A stretch of 64,000 bases of DNA from Steromphala cineraria (lineage: Eukaryota; Mollusca; Gastropoda; Trochida; Trochidae): the NCBI GenBank assembly GCA_916613615.1, contig OU744730.1:34519315-34583314 (forward strand), given 5' to 3'. The position numbers and the translations under genes are program-made. Shown piece after piece: positions 35,796 through 45,949 of the stretch. The notes under the pieces are model-generated. The model saw only the letters and a list, made by a program, of their open reading frames with translations, made no database searches and was not told the DNA's origin. Positions within the stretch are counted from its first letter, which is position 1. The number at the start of each line of letters is the position of its first letter.

Positions 35796-36930
35796 AATGT
35801 TTGTTGACTTCTCCTCTGCTTTTAATACGATTCAGCCACATCTGTTGCTTGATAAACTGTGTCATATGAATGTAAACTCAAATATTATTAGATGGATTGA
35901 TTCATTCTTTCCTTGTCAACAGACAGCAATTTGTACAAGTCAATAATGTTAAATCTTCAACTGTATGTACATCTACTGTTGCTCCACAGGGTTGTGTTGT
36001 TTCGCCAATTTTGTTCATTTTGTACACAAATGATTGTTTCTCAAATGCTGATTCGTGTTTTACCATTAAATTTGCTGACGACTCTGCAGTTGTAGGCCTA
36101 ATAAGAGAGTCAGAACTTGCCTATAGATCCGAGATATCAAGATTTGTTGATTGGTGTAATGCAATTTTTTTATATTTGAACGTTCAAAAAACTAAAGAAA
36201 TGATAATTGATTTTAGGAGAACAAAGTCAAAATACAAACAAAATCTGTGTGTATTGATGGAAATGTTATAGAAAGAGTAAATGAATATAAATACTTAGGT
36301 ACTATCATTGATTCTAAACTCTCTTGGAATGAGAATACTGAGAAGATATAAGAAAGGACAACAACGTTTACATTTCTTGTGGAAACTGAAACACTTTAAA
36401 ATTGATCAAACCATCATGATGTTGTTTTACAGAACCTTCATTCAAGGTGTCCTTACATTTAACTTTTTAAGTTGGTTTGGGAACCTGTCTGTTCAAAATA
36501 GAAACAAATTGTCCAAAATCTTGAATACTGCATCAAAGATTATGGGGCTTCCCATTGAAACGATGGGCAGTTTTTATAAGAAGCAGTTATCAAAAAAAGG
36601 AAACAAAATTTTGGGTGATTCTACCCATCCACTTTTCTTGGAATTTTCAACATTACCTTCCTGACGTAGGCTTCGTATGCCGACTTTTCGAACAAACAGG
36701 TTCCGCCAATCGTTCATTCCGTGCAGCATTAGAGAAATAAATTCTGTCTAATGCTGCATCACGTTTTACATGTATTCTTGTATATGTGAATTATTTTTGA
36801 TATGAATTGTTTTGAATATTATGTAATTAGTTGTCATCACATTTCTGGAGAATTGTAATTATACAAAACAAATTTCCCTTTTGGGACAATAAAGATTATC
36901 TTATCTTATCTTATCTTATCTTATCTTATA
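35796..36930 (+). mobile_element. CR1/L2-like LINE 3' fragment, plus strand
   Basis: Starts at MFVDFSSAFNTIQPHLLL, continues with LVNRQQFVQVNN, APQGCVVSPILFILYTNDCF, KFADDSAVVGLIRESELAYR and, after a frameshift, KKGQQRLHFLWKLKHFKID to GNKILGDSTHPLF. It ends aataaagattatcttatc with the (CTTAT)n tail at 36900-36930. Same family as 30731-32247. Confidence 0.88.
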
Positions 36931-37021
36931 TTGCGGTAACTGAGACGAGATGTCCTACATCATAATGATGACGTCGCGGAAAGCGGGATCGTCACTTTTG
37001 CAGAGGGTATTTAAGAAATAA

Positions 37022-37176
37022 AGTAGCCCTAACCATCATGTGTTTTGCAATAAAGTATAGTTTTGCCCTGAACTATTATAGTTAAAGCATGAGGCCGAAG
37101 GCCGAATGCTTTGACGTTATAATAGTTCAGGGCAAAACTATACTTTATTGCAAAACACATGATGGTTAGGGCTACT
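37022..37176. mobile_element. Long hairpin / foldback element
   Basis: Arms of about 68-70 nt, beginning agtagccctaaccatcatgt, are inverted copies with a small indel near the loop; the loop contains gaggccgaaggccga. A related tttattgcgcaataaa palindrome occurs at about 37368-37383, so a larger composite element (about 36940-37440) is likely. Confidence 0.85.
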
Positions 37177-37299
37177 CTATTACTTTTCTAGTATGTCGAT
37201 TTTTACGCGTTTAAGTTATTTCTATTTCAAAATAAACATATTATATATAAATCACGTTCGGCCGCAAATTTAAAAACCCTCGATCAGGGCCATATCTTG

Positions 37300-37352
37300 T
37301 GACGTCATAACCGATTGTTATTGACGTCATGGGCCATTGTTTCGTGACGTCA
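37300..37352. promoter_or_regulatory. Cluster of three full CRE palindromes
   Basis: TGACGTCA, the CREB/ATF consensus, occurs at 37300-37307, 37322-37329 and 37345-37352 (spacing 22-23 bp). TGACGTCG lies at 36969. The cluster is 1.1 kb upstream of the DTNBP1 start but may simply be part of a repeated element. Confidence 0.5.
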
Positions 37353-37710
37353 CTCAAAAACTATACTTTATTGCGCAATAAAGGGTGGGCGGCGCATTTG
37401 ATCTTTACGGGAACAATACTAGAATGTACTTTAGACGTCTAGTTAAGTATTCTTTTGTTGATTAAAACATGTAAATATGATTTTAAACTTTCGAAGAAAT
37501 TTTCCGGGCACTGGACCTTACAGGCCTGATGAGCTGAAAAGTAATAGATTATGATAAAAATGTCATAAGATAAGCTAAATAATTGTTTTTTAATGTGTTC
37601 TTGTGAGATATTTTCTTTAGTTGTATTGATTTTGGGGATAATCCCGCTCAGGGAATGGAAGGTAGATCTACAACAAGGGATGGGTGGAAATCTCGCCGCG
37701 GCGTTTGGTG

Positions 37711-37830
37711 CAGGCCTACATACCCGTTTGTATTAGCAGTAGCCTAGACTTCGTAGCAAGAAGAGTTGGTCAGGCCTACATACCCGTTTGTATTAGCAGT
37801 AGCCTAGACTTCGTAGCAAGAAGAGTTGGT
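37711..37830 (+). repeat. Exact 60-bp tandem duplication
   Basis: The 60 bases beginning caggcctacatacccgtttg occur twice without a mismatch. The open frame across it (37684-37887) just repeats AYIPVCISSSLDFVARRVG and shows no family. Confidence 0.95.
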
Positions 37831-38478
37831 GAGGCAGACGTAGATTATTTCATCCTATCAAAAGTTCCGTGTATAAATTTATATTAAAGGAATCACACAT
37901 AGCCTAAATCCGATCACTTATGCAAGGGATCTGGTCAAATGCCGGCCGAAGGATGAAAAGGTCGATAAAAAAGTCAAAAGGGCCGAGTGAAAAAGACGAA
38001 TATAAAATATATATATATATATTCATTGCATTCAACCTACATTTGATAGTTGTAAAAACTTAGCCAAGTGATTCCAATCAATTCCAAAATTAGGCCTAGT
38101 CCTTGGCTTGTGTGGGGTTTTTTAAAAGTGATTATAGATTTATGTTTTCATAACTGCATGCTTATACATAGTGCATACACTAATTATTAAATTAACATAC
38201 CGCTTTAAACTACTAAAAATTCATAACATATTGCCTATATAAAGTTTACTTATATTTTAGTCTTTTAAACTTTCAAAGTAAGACTGCGTTTGCGTGTTTA
38301 AGTACGAGACCCAGTTGGAGTGAACCCGGAAGTGGGTTTGTTGGGTCACGTTGGTATCATGTGACCTGTCAAGTATGGCGATTGCCTATCCGGGATGTTT
38401 ATGAATTTGTAATCGTTTCTTGAAGTTGAGATATATTTACATGTTTTTGAATGAATTGTCAACAGAGTCAAAATCACC

Positions 38479-38540
38479 ATGAGCGTATTCGAAAGCATCA
38501 AGGGCACTTTCCACAGTGCAAAGCAGGACATAGTCGATGG
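38479..38540 (+). CDS. DTNBP1: DTNBP1 exon 1 (coding part)
   Basis: Encodes MSVFESIKGTFHSAKQDIVD plus two bases of a Gly codon. The donor is GTGGGC at 38541, a weak but usable site. Joining to exon 2 creates DGLKAL, which matches the SGLKTL of vertebrate dysbindin; this decides the junction. Confidence 0.87.
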
Positions 38541-41500
38541 GTGGGCTTCTATTTTTTTTTAACCTAACAGCCTAAGTTTAGTTGGTTTTGCTACATTGTT
38601 TTTTGCTAATCTCGTTCTTACAGAGATCAAGAGCATGGTAGAGTATGCACGGTGCTTGACAAAAAACTTACATGTGAATCGTTTGCATTTTTACAGTATA
38701 ACATTGCAAAAATGTTAAAGATTTTGTAATGAACAGTTTGTCATGATTAAATTAGTCTGAATTATCTGAGACCAATACTGTATATTAGCCTTATTAGGAT
38801 GCGTGGTATTACTGATATATCAGAATAATGCAATACAGGAATAACAATACGAATCGGTATACACTTTGAAAATATCCAATATATCGAATGTTTTAAAAAC
38901 AGCAATTTCCATCTTAAATTGCTAAAAAACACAATCAATTAAAACATGATTTTACGCAAAGTTCTTGAGAAAAGTAATTTTTAAAAAAAAGCTCTTTCCA
39001 AAAGAGCTAATAGTTGAGCAATGATGATCATTCCAAAAGCTCATCTTTAGAGAAGACAGCATGCAAATTATTGAATTGGAAAAGTACCAATATATTGATA
39101 CGTTGATATATTAACTGATACATATTGCAATCATCCTTCTACATCAGCGTATATGTCTCCGTGTTAGACTACAACCTATCCCCTGATATCCTGCTATGGT
39201 ATTCAGCCGTATCGCTATCTATAGCAAGCCAATCAAATGATGCCCTTTCAGCGATAGCTGCAAACTGGTTCATTGGCTTTGTTCCACGTGCTTACCGCTT
39301 GATTCAAATTAACCAATGGGAGTGCTATTTATAATAAATCTGATTCTCATTGCAGGCTCCCGCTAAGCTCCAAATCGCACTCTCTTAGATTTCCACATGC
39401 GACATCACTAGACAACAGTGTATGGAGTTCGAAATAGTTTGACTGAAAACAATCAGGCTATAAATAGCGCTGAGTAACCACCCGTCGGCGATACGGCTGA
39501 ATACCATAGCAGGATATCAGGGGAAAGGTTGTAGCATAACGCGGAGACATAAACGCTGATGTTGCAGGATGTATTGCAATATATCGCAATACAGAGATAA
39601 GGAACGATACCCATCCTTACTGAGTTACTGTATAGTGAACATCAACTTCAATTTCATCAAATGTTTTGTTTTGAATATGTTAATAGTTTAATATTTTTAA
39701 GTGTGAAATGATAATTGATTCCAGTCTGAAAGCCTTGACATCCCTAGACAGCCAGCCACGACATGACATGCTGCGCCGACTCCGCACCGATGGGGTTAAC
39801 CTTGACGCAGGAGCAGATCTCCTCAACAAGTAAGTTTTCTCATATTCAGGGGTTAACCTTGATGCAGGAGCAGATCTCCTCAACAAGTAAGTTTTCTCAT
39901 ATTCAGGGGTTAACCTTGATGCAGGAGCAGATCTCCTCAACAAGTAAGTTTTCTCATATTCAGGGGTTAACCTTGACGCAGGAGCAGATCTCCTCAACAA
40001 GTAAGTTTTCTCATATTCAGGGGTTAACCTTGACGCAGGAGCAGATCTCCTCAACAAGTAAGTTTCTCATATTCAGGGGTTAACCTTGATGCAGGAGCAG
40101 ATCTCCTCAACAAGTAAGTTTTCTCATATTCAGGGGTTAACCTTGACGCAGGAGCAGATCTCCTCAACAAGTAAGTTTTCTCATATTCAGGGGTTAACCT
40201 TGACGCAGGAGCAGATCTCCTCAACAAGTAAGTTTTCTCATATTCAGGGGTTAACCTTGATGCAGGAGCAGATCTCCTCAACAAGTAAGTTTTCTCATAT
40301 TCAGGCCCTTTCATAAGTCGGTTCTTTTAACCCAACACCATTAGCATTTCTGATTGTTTTTTAATTGACCAATTGTGACGAAAGCAACATACTGTAATTT
40401 TGAATGAATATCTTGTGATTATGATGTGATTCAGATACCAGGAGACATGGAAGGAACTACAGGAGTACACAAGCCAGTCAGCCAAGAATGCAGAGGTGAG
40501 ACCTGCTAGTTTATAATAGTTTACATACCGTTCCTGCTTGAAGCTGAGATTGTAGTCTGTATATGTGATGATTCGTAGTGGAGGGGCTTGTATCATGATT
40601 TTCTGTCAAATGGAAGATCAACTTTCAAACAATCAGATACCTATAATCTTTGCTTACATATGAATGCCTCTAATTTGTGATATAGTAATTGATCGCTAAG
40701 TTAAACAATTCTAGGATCATTTAGGTGATATGTCTATGCTGCTTTTCCTTGAAAATCATTTGACCTTCAAACCCTGTAAAACATTAGATTTAAGTGTGCA
40801 TGTTTCACTACTGTCTAGATGACCGGCCCCAAATATCAGGTAGGTTGACTTAGTGGGAAATGTTATTCAACTTTGCTTTTCTGAAAGTCACATTGTCATT
40901 CATTTTAGATGCCAGTGCAACTATTTATTTCCAAACATGTATGGTTGCTTCTGTTTATCTTGATTTCATAAAACGTTTGTTAGATGTAGAAGTAAGAACT
41001 TGTACACAACTGAACTCTTCTTTCACGGCTTGGTCAGTAGATTAATTAGGACAATGTGGCTGTGTCAAACGTATTATTGCTTAACTAACCTTTTTCTTTA
41101 CTAATACATTCATTCTTTTCTTAAAACAAATATCCATTTAGCCTTTCATGCATGAAATAAGTCAAAGCCATTCTTTCATTCATTCATTCATTCAAATGAC
41201 TTTTCATTCTTTCATCTGATAACTCTTCTAGTCATCTTTTCATTTATTTTATCAATTTATTATTTTTCTTCTATCTTAAATGGACAATCCTATAGGGATA
41301 TTTTTGTGGAAATGCAATTCATATAACATATTTTAAATAAAGTGTGAAATAATCATATGAAAATGATATATATTTGTAAACAGGAAAGTCTTCCTGAATT
41401 TTGTTTCCACAAAAAACTATCCTGATAGAACTGTCCTTTTAACCAATTGTGCATCCATTTATTCCTCCATTGCATCATTCATTGCCTCGTTAATTCAGGT

Positions 41501-44500
41501 ATGTTTCTGCCCTGCAACATGTAAAAGCTTGTATGGTTATGGAAGTGGCCAGCAGCTCACCAACCTTCTGTTAATCTATATATCATCATCATACCCTTTT
41601 CCGTTGCCTTTACTTTACTCATCAAACATAGTTATTATGCAAATAAATATGTTTTTATATCAAATTAAACATCTTAGTTGCTAGTATACAACTTATTATT
41701 CCTCCACGATTCTAGTTATAAGTAACTGTCACATAATGGGCAATGTCGTTCTTAGACAGATATTTTATTTATAGAATGTTTCAAGATTTTTGAAATTGGC
41801 TATTTGACTTATTGCTGGTTAATTTTGACTGACCTGTTTCTTTCTTTCAATTGTGTCTTTCAGTTTTCTAACTTAACCTGTGAAGTCAGTTATTATTATC
41901 TAGTAATACCAGCTGCAGTGATGAACACGATGAAGATGATGAGCTTTTATCATTTAAGCTTTTCAGCCATGTTTTATAGAGAGAAACACATATATGGTAT
42001 GATAGCTGTGTTAGGCATAATTGACTATCAAGGAATGATAATTGATTGTAGAGCATTAGACTCTAGATTATAAATGGTTTCAATCTGAGTTGTCTGAGCA
42101 AAGTTGAGTGAATGCAGTACTCTACGAGTCATGTCCATGTCTACCCGGCCTGTGTGCAGGAGGTGGATGGAGAGATCGGCCGGCTGTACGCGCGCTGGGA
42201 CCATCAGGCCGACCTGGTCAGTCGTCTCGAGGAGGAGGTCGCAGAACTGCCCGCTGTGGTCACTCTCATCAAAAAGCTCACCAACGATCTGGGTAGGTTG
42301 CTCCCCAATGAGCAAGGTAACGTCTTCTTGTAACTATAAACTGTTTCATCAACAGGAAAGTGAAGCCTTGTTGATTGTGAAAACATGATTAAATTCCTGC
42401 GACTCATACGAAAGCTTGACTGTAAAAAGCTATAGGTAATATTTTGTGTCTCTGCCTTGAGTTTGAAATGTTGGTGTACAAATATATACTTACGTTCTTT
42501 TTATTTATTTGTAAAAATACAGGGTAGGTTAAAAGCAAAGTGTTAAGTAAATGTATATTGAGAATCTCAACTAATTTACAAATATCCAAGGTTTGCAGAG
42601 GATAATTTTACTTATATCAATGAATGTTGATATTTTGATGTCAGAATACAAGAGGCTGAGATTCTTTTAATCATTTACGTTCCCTTAAAAAATTTACATT
42701 AACTGGTGACAGATTGTGGTGATGTTGTAGCATTGTGATGTCATGTATAGCACCTGTCATGTAAAGCAAGGGCACTGTTCAACCCTGCTGTCAAAAACGA
42801 ACCTTTGGAGCAATCTGAATAGATTTAGATGGACAGTTTCTATCCTTATTTGTTAATACTTAATACCAACATTCACCAGTATGAGAGGTTGTCCCGATGA
42901 CCTTTCATGTGCAAATAAGGAAACCATGAATTAATCAATCAATTTCAGCATAAAAAAAGTTATTTTCACACAATAAACTGATGTACTGAAGAAACGTTTG
43001 ATAGCTTATGTCCTTTTCTCAATAACAGTGTGTTGACTGATGCATCATTGATTTTCTTATCAAAACCAAATATTCTTAAAACCATGGAGTTGCTCTTTTA
43101 TTGATAGAGATCGATGCCAATCTGATAGAGATTGATGCCAATCTGATAGAGATTGATGCCAATCTGATAGAGATCGATGCCAATCTGATAGAGATCGATG
43201 CCAATCTGATAGAGATTGATGCCAATCTGGCATCTGTTTGCTGGCTGTTGATGCTCTACTGATGAGAGTGTGTGTTGCAGCGTACATCGCGGAGGACTGC
43301 CGGGTGGTAGAGGGCGCTGTGGAGCGGCTGGAGAACGTGTGTGAGGAGCTGGAGCACCAGAAGAGCCGCAACACGCACCTGGCACAGCTCACTCTGTACA
43401 AGCAGCGCAAGGGGGAGGAGGTGGCCAAGGTCAAGGGTCAGCCACTGCTTATGCTCTCTTTGAATGTGGTGTACAATTCTGTTAAACATATCATGTCAGT
43501 CGATCAGTTTGTATATTTAGTTCTTTATAGTAAATATACATGTCATAATCAGTCATAGTCATTGCCGAAGGATTCTTATTGGCACCATAGACATCACTCA
43601 AAAACAATATCACATTTATTAAAGCAAAAAATTTGTTATTCCTGGTATTCAAATAGTTAACTGCAACTTCTTTGAGAGGCATTTTTGAAGTTGGAATGAC
43701 AATAATGCTGAGGAATATATGGATGACAACTTCTTTGTTCATTGTATGCGACGTTTCGACACAGATTCTTGTGTCGTTCTCAAGCAGGTGTCATCGCAAG
43801 AATCTGTGTCGAAACGTCACATACAATGAACAAAGAAGTTGTCATCCATATATTCCTCAGCATTATAGTTAACTGCACTTAAAAGTGCTTCAGCTGCAGG
43901 TCATTGTTCAGGAACAAGCCGCTCCTTGATGGTGGTCCACATCCCCACTGGTTAATGAGTTCTGATGCAGTGGCCGTGCACTCGTCAGATCTATTTGTGC
44001 TCATCCATATGATGATAACCCTCTTCTGTCACAATAGTTTAGTCTGGCTGATTCTGATTTCTCTGTGGAGAAATATGGCTTTCGCTTGAACTGATCACAC
44101 CTGATGAGGTATAAATGATGTTGCAGTGCAAATGGCGAGGAGACATGCAGCGGCGATGCAGGACTGTGAGAAGCGGCGCGAGACAGACCTGAGGGAGAGA
44201 CAGGAGGCCTTCAACGAGGCGTTCTCCCAGGACATGGACTACTACAAGACTACCGGCAACATGGACCGTACGTCACTGCCATATCCCCCTTTAAGAGATA
44301 AATTGCTTTGTAAAGTTTCAATGATCAGTTATTATTTAACAACAGCAAATTAATTTCAATTTGGACAGCAGAAGTAAAATATGCATTGTGGAAATTCTTA
44401 ATAAGCAGCTGTCATATGTTGCAATGTTAGCCTCCCTAAAAACATGATAAAATGTTATATCAAAAACAACTTGCCAACAAACCTGTAAAACCTATGTTGT

Positions 44501-45949
44501 TGCAGAGCTGAAAGTGTCTGACATTCCCATACCAAAGGTGAGCAGCTTGAGTGACATCACCATTGATGATGACCAGAAAGTTATCAACGACTTCCTGGCA
44601 TCAGCTGACACCACACCCTCGAGGGGGAGATCAACAGGTAATTAATCTTACTTTCAATGAGTACCCAATTTGACTTTAATAAAAAATCATCAATTATAGC
44701 AGTCTAAGTAAACCTAGCCTCAATAATACTCGCTAGACTCAAATATTGAGTCTAGCATGATGTAGTAGCAGGAATATCAGCCGACCTTTCGCGACCCATG
44801 ACCCTCCAACGTTATATGTGCAATGCAGACTATTTTGGCTTGGTAAGACGATCCCTAATTGATCAATTCAATAGGTCAGCTGACGCAACCCGCCACTACA
44901 TCTTGCTAGACTCAATATTGGAGTTTAGTAAGTATATTGAGGCAAGGTTTACTAAGACTGATATGATTGAGGATTTTTTGTTGAAGTCAAGTGTCAACTA
45001 ACTATTACTTTGAAAATAACACAAATTTAATTTTCCAATCTGCAAAAGTTTTTGCGATATGCTTTCTGAGCCCAAGGCTCTGACTACTGAGTCATCTCGC
45101 TGATGGAGCTCTAATGTTAGGTCCTTTTATAACAAAGGTCTGAGTTTGGTTTGATATTTTATATTATTACATTTTTAGGCTTAGGCTAAGGCTAAGAAAT
45201 TTTATTCATCATTCTTAAAAATTATGACAATCTAGGGATTCTAAAGTGAAAACCATGCGAGTCAACGTACCACTGCAGATAAATGCTGGCTGCACATGCA
45301 ACAAATACCAAGGCTGACATGGTTGCCTTCATGACTCTCAATGACACATCATTTCATACTGTGTCCACTTTATACTTTTGTACAAAATTGTTTTCTTAAT
45401 GTTTCTGTCCCAAGGGCATTATTGAAAAAAAAGCCCTCCTTCCTTGGGGATATGCAAGTGGGTCTCCGGCCCATGGTTATTCCCCTCGGGTATCAGGCAT
45501 AACGGTACTTTTCAATAATGTCTGAGGGTCATGTTTTATTCTACACATACGTCCTCTTGTATATGTCCTCAGACGATCTGGGAGACACATCTGAAGGAGG
45601 ATTCTTTGAGGACGACTACACGACGGACTACAACATCCAGGGTGATGAGGATATTCTGGAGGAAGAGATCGATGAGATGTCACATGAACCTCCTGACGGG
45701 CCACAGGTCGAGGGTGAGCTGGCGGATATAGACAATGAGGAGAGTGGGGACGAGAGAAAGGCAGATGAGAACAAGGCAGTGGGGCACGGAGAGGAGGGAG
45801 GGGACGAGAGGAAGGCAGATGAGAACAAGGCAGTGGGGCATGGAGAGGAGGGAGGGGTGGATGTAGGCAAGCAAGTGACACAAGAGAGTCAGGCAGAATC
45901 ACAGTCTTCCAAGGAAGTGGATGCTCAAGGGGCAGATAACTCTAGCTAG
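38479..45949 (+). CDS. DTNBP1: Dysbindin (DTNBP1/BLOC1S8 homologue), complete eight-exon coding region
   Basis: Dysbindin is a coiled-coil subunit of the cytosolic BLOC-1 complex, which works in endosome-to-lysosome-related-organelle and synaptic vesicle traffic. I joined eight exons: 38479-38540, 39725-39829, 40435-40495, 42160-42292, 43281-43436, 44127-44267, 44506-44637, 45573-45949. All junctions are GT-AG, phases agree, and the sum is 1167 nt (388 residues plus stop); human dysbindin is about 350. Recognisable family segments, in order, are the N-terminal SAKQDIVDGLKAL, LLNKYQETWKEL, a leucine-rich coiled coil (EIGRLYARW, EELEHQKSR) and RERQEAFNEAFSQDMDYYKT, followed by a short IDDDQKVINDFL segment and an acidic tail. 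The start ATG has A at -3. AATAAA follows at 46036. Introns carry several foldback elements, and intron 2 begins with a tandem exon-end array. The identification rests on remembered family similarity over most of the length, so I am confident of the family. Confidence 0.93.
38776..39634. mobile_element. Non-autonomous inverted-repeat element in DTNBP1 intron 1
   Basis: Two roughly 90-bp segments, about 39108-39222 and 39480-39590, are inverted copies; shared words include atcctgctatggtattcagc. The similarity weakly continues outward (aggatgcgtggtat on the left, atacccatcctta on the right), and the 9-bp word TACTGTATA occurs at 38776-38784 and 39626-39634 as a possible target duplication. It has no coding capacity. 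The inner repeat is clear from the sequence; the outer limits are inferred. Superfamily not assigned. Confidence 0.7.
39725..39829 (+). CDS. DTNBP1: DTNBP1 exon 2
   Basis: Acceptor ttgattccag ends at 39724. The exon encodes LKALTSLDSQPRHDMLRRLR and then TDGVNLDAGADLLNK, the last codon being split. Its last 38 nt are the founding copy of a nine-fold 57-bp array. The donor at 39830 is a perfect GTAAGT. Use of this first donor is inferred because reading past it gives AAG TAA, an in-frame stop. Confidence 0.88.
39792..40304 (+). repeat. 57-bp tandem array of a DTNBP1 exon-2 end with its splice sites
   Basis: Nine copies; each is 57 bp except copy 5 (56 bp, one T lost). Each unit holds the last 37-38 nt of exon 2 (GVNLDAGADLLNK) and then gtaagttttctcatattcag, a 20-nt segment that starts as a perfect donor and ends as a plausible acceptor. 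Copies differ mainly at one synonymous site (GAC/GAT), in the order C T T C C T C C T, so the last six look like a duplicated three-unit block. Because 57 is a multiple of 3, long open frames run through the array on both strands; I regard these as artefacts. Everything after the first donor is probably intronic. Confidence 0.95.
40435..40495 (+). CDS. DTNBP1: DTNBP1 exon 3
   Basis: Acceptor tgattcag ends at 40434. The exon completes Lys and encodes YQETWKELQEYTSQSAKNAE, matching the RYEDTWAAL region of dysbindin. Donor GTGAGA at 40496, phase 0. Confidence 0.9.
40496..42159 (+). other. DTNBP1 intron 3, no gene seen
   Basis: AT-rich intron of about 1.66 kb. It contains a short (ATTC)n run near 41178-41202 and otherwise nothing I can assign. 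Confidence 0.6.
42160..42292 (+). CDS. DTNBP1: DTNBP1 exon 4
   Basis: Acceptor tgtgtgcag ends at 42159; donor GTAGGT at 42293. Encodes the first part of the coiled coil (EVDGEIGRLYARWDHQADLV and on to LIKKLTNDL). It is clearly more GC-rich than the flanking introns. Confidence 0.92.
43103..43228 (+). repeat. 21-bp tandem repeat, six copies, just before DTNBP1 exon 5
   Basis: The unit reads gatagagatcgatgccaatc plus t and varies only at a c/t. In the plus strand it can be read as the heptad IEIDANL. It ends 52 nt before the exon 5 acceptor. An AG precedes the array (ttattgatag), but I see no good donor after it, so it is most likely intronic. Confidence 0.9.
43281..43436 (+). CDS. DTNBP1: DTNBP1 exon 5
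   Basis: Acceptor tgtgttgcag ends at 43280; donor GTCAGC at 43437. Encodes AYIAEDCRVVEGAVERLENV onward through EELEHQKSR and LYKQRKGEEVAKVK, the central dysbindin coiled coil. A 21-bp tandem repeat lies about 50 nt upstream of the acceptor. Confidence 0.92.
43654..43877. mobile_element. Foldback element in DTNBP1 intron 5 with 12-bp flanking duplication
   Basis: Arms 43702-43771 and 43797-43866 are inverted copies of 70 nt with one mismatch that I can find, around a 25-nt loop. The word TAGTTAACTGCA flanks the segment at 43654-43665 and 43866-43877 and looks like a target-site duplication. The arm contains cgacacagattcttgtgtcg and cgaaacgtc, reminiscent of Penelope-like element ends, but I cannot assign a family. 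Confidence 0.8.
44127..44267 (+). CDS. DTNBP1: DTNBP1 exon 6
   Basis: Acceptor gttgcag ends at 44126; donor GTACGT at 44268. Encodes QMARRHAAAMQDCEKRRETD, then LRERQEAFNEAFSQDMDYYK and TTGNMD. This is the best conserved dysbindin segment (vertebrates have KERQKFFEEAFQQDMEQY). Confidence 0.95.
44506..44637 (+). CDS. DTNBP1: DTNBP1 exon 7
   Basis: Acceptor ttgttgcag ends at 44505; donor GTAATT at 44638. Encodes QLKVSDIPIPKVSSLSDITI followed by DDDQKVINDFLASADTTPSR, corresponding to the post-coil EALDVFLNSG region of vertebrate dysbindin. Confidence 0.88.
44665..44995. mobile_element. Foldback element in DTNBP1 intron 7
   Basis: The left arm, from about 44668 to 44775, and the right arm, from about 44895 to 44993, are imperfect inverted copies. 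Shared blocks include caatattgagtctagca, agtaaacct and aaaaaatc. The arms make up most of the element. The open frame at 44798-45001 lies inside it and is not a gene. Confidence 0.75.
45573..45949 (+). CDS. DTNBP1: DTNBP1 exon 8, acidic C-terminus and stop
   Basis: Acceptor tatgtcctcag ends at 45572; stop TAG at 45947-45949. The encoded tail is strongly acidic. An 18-residue block, DERKADENKAVGHGEEGG, occurs twice in direct tandem (45749-45802 and 45803-45856), a recent 54-bp duplication that keeps the frame. The tail is poorly conserved in the family and may be disordered. Confidence 0.85.

Noticed and set aside
39680..40316. Frames with repeated LLRRSAPASRLTPEYEKTY (minus) or GLTLTQEQISSTSKFSHIQ (plus)
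   Set aside because: They are other-frame readings of the 57-bp exon-end array; the dysbindin frame is the one supported by family similarity.
42028..42407. Overlapping frames on both strands around the GC-rich patch
   Set aside because: Shadows of DTNBP1 exon 4, which has correct splice sites and phase.
45477..45902. Minus-strand Pro/Ser-rich frames
   Set aside because: Complement of the acidic dysbindin tail in exon 8.
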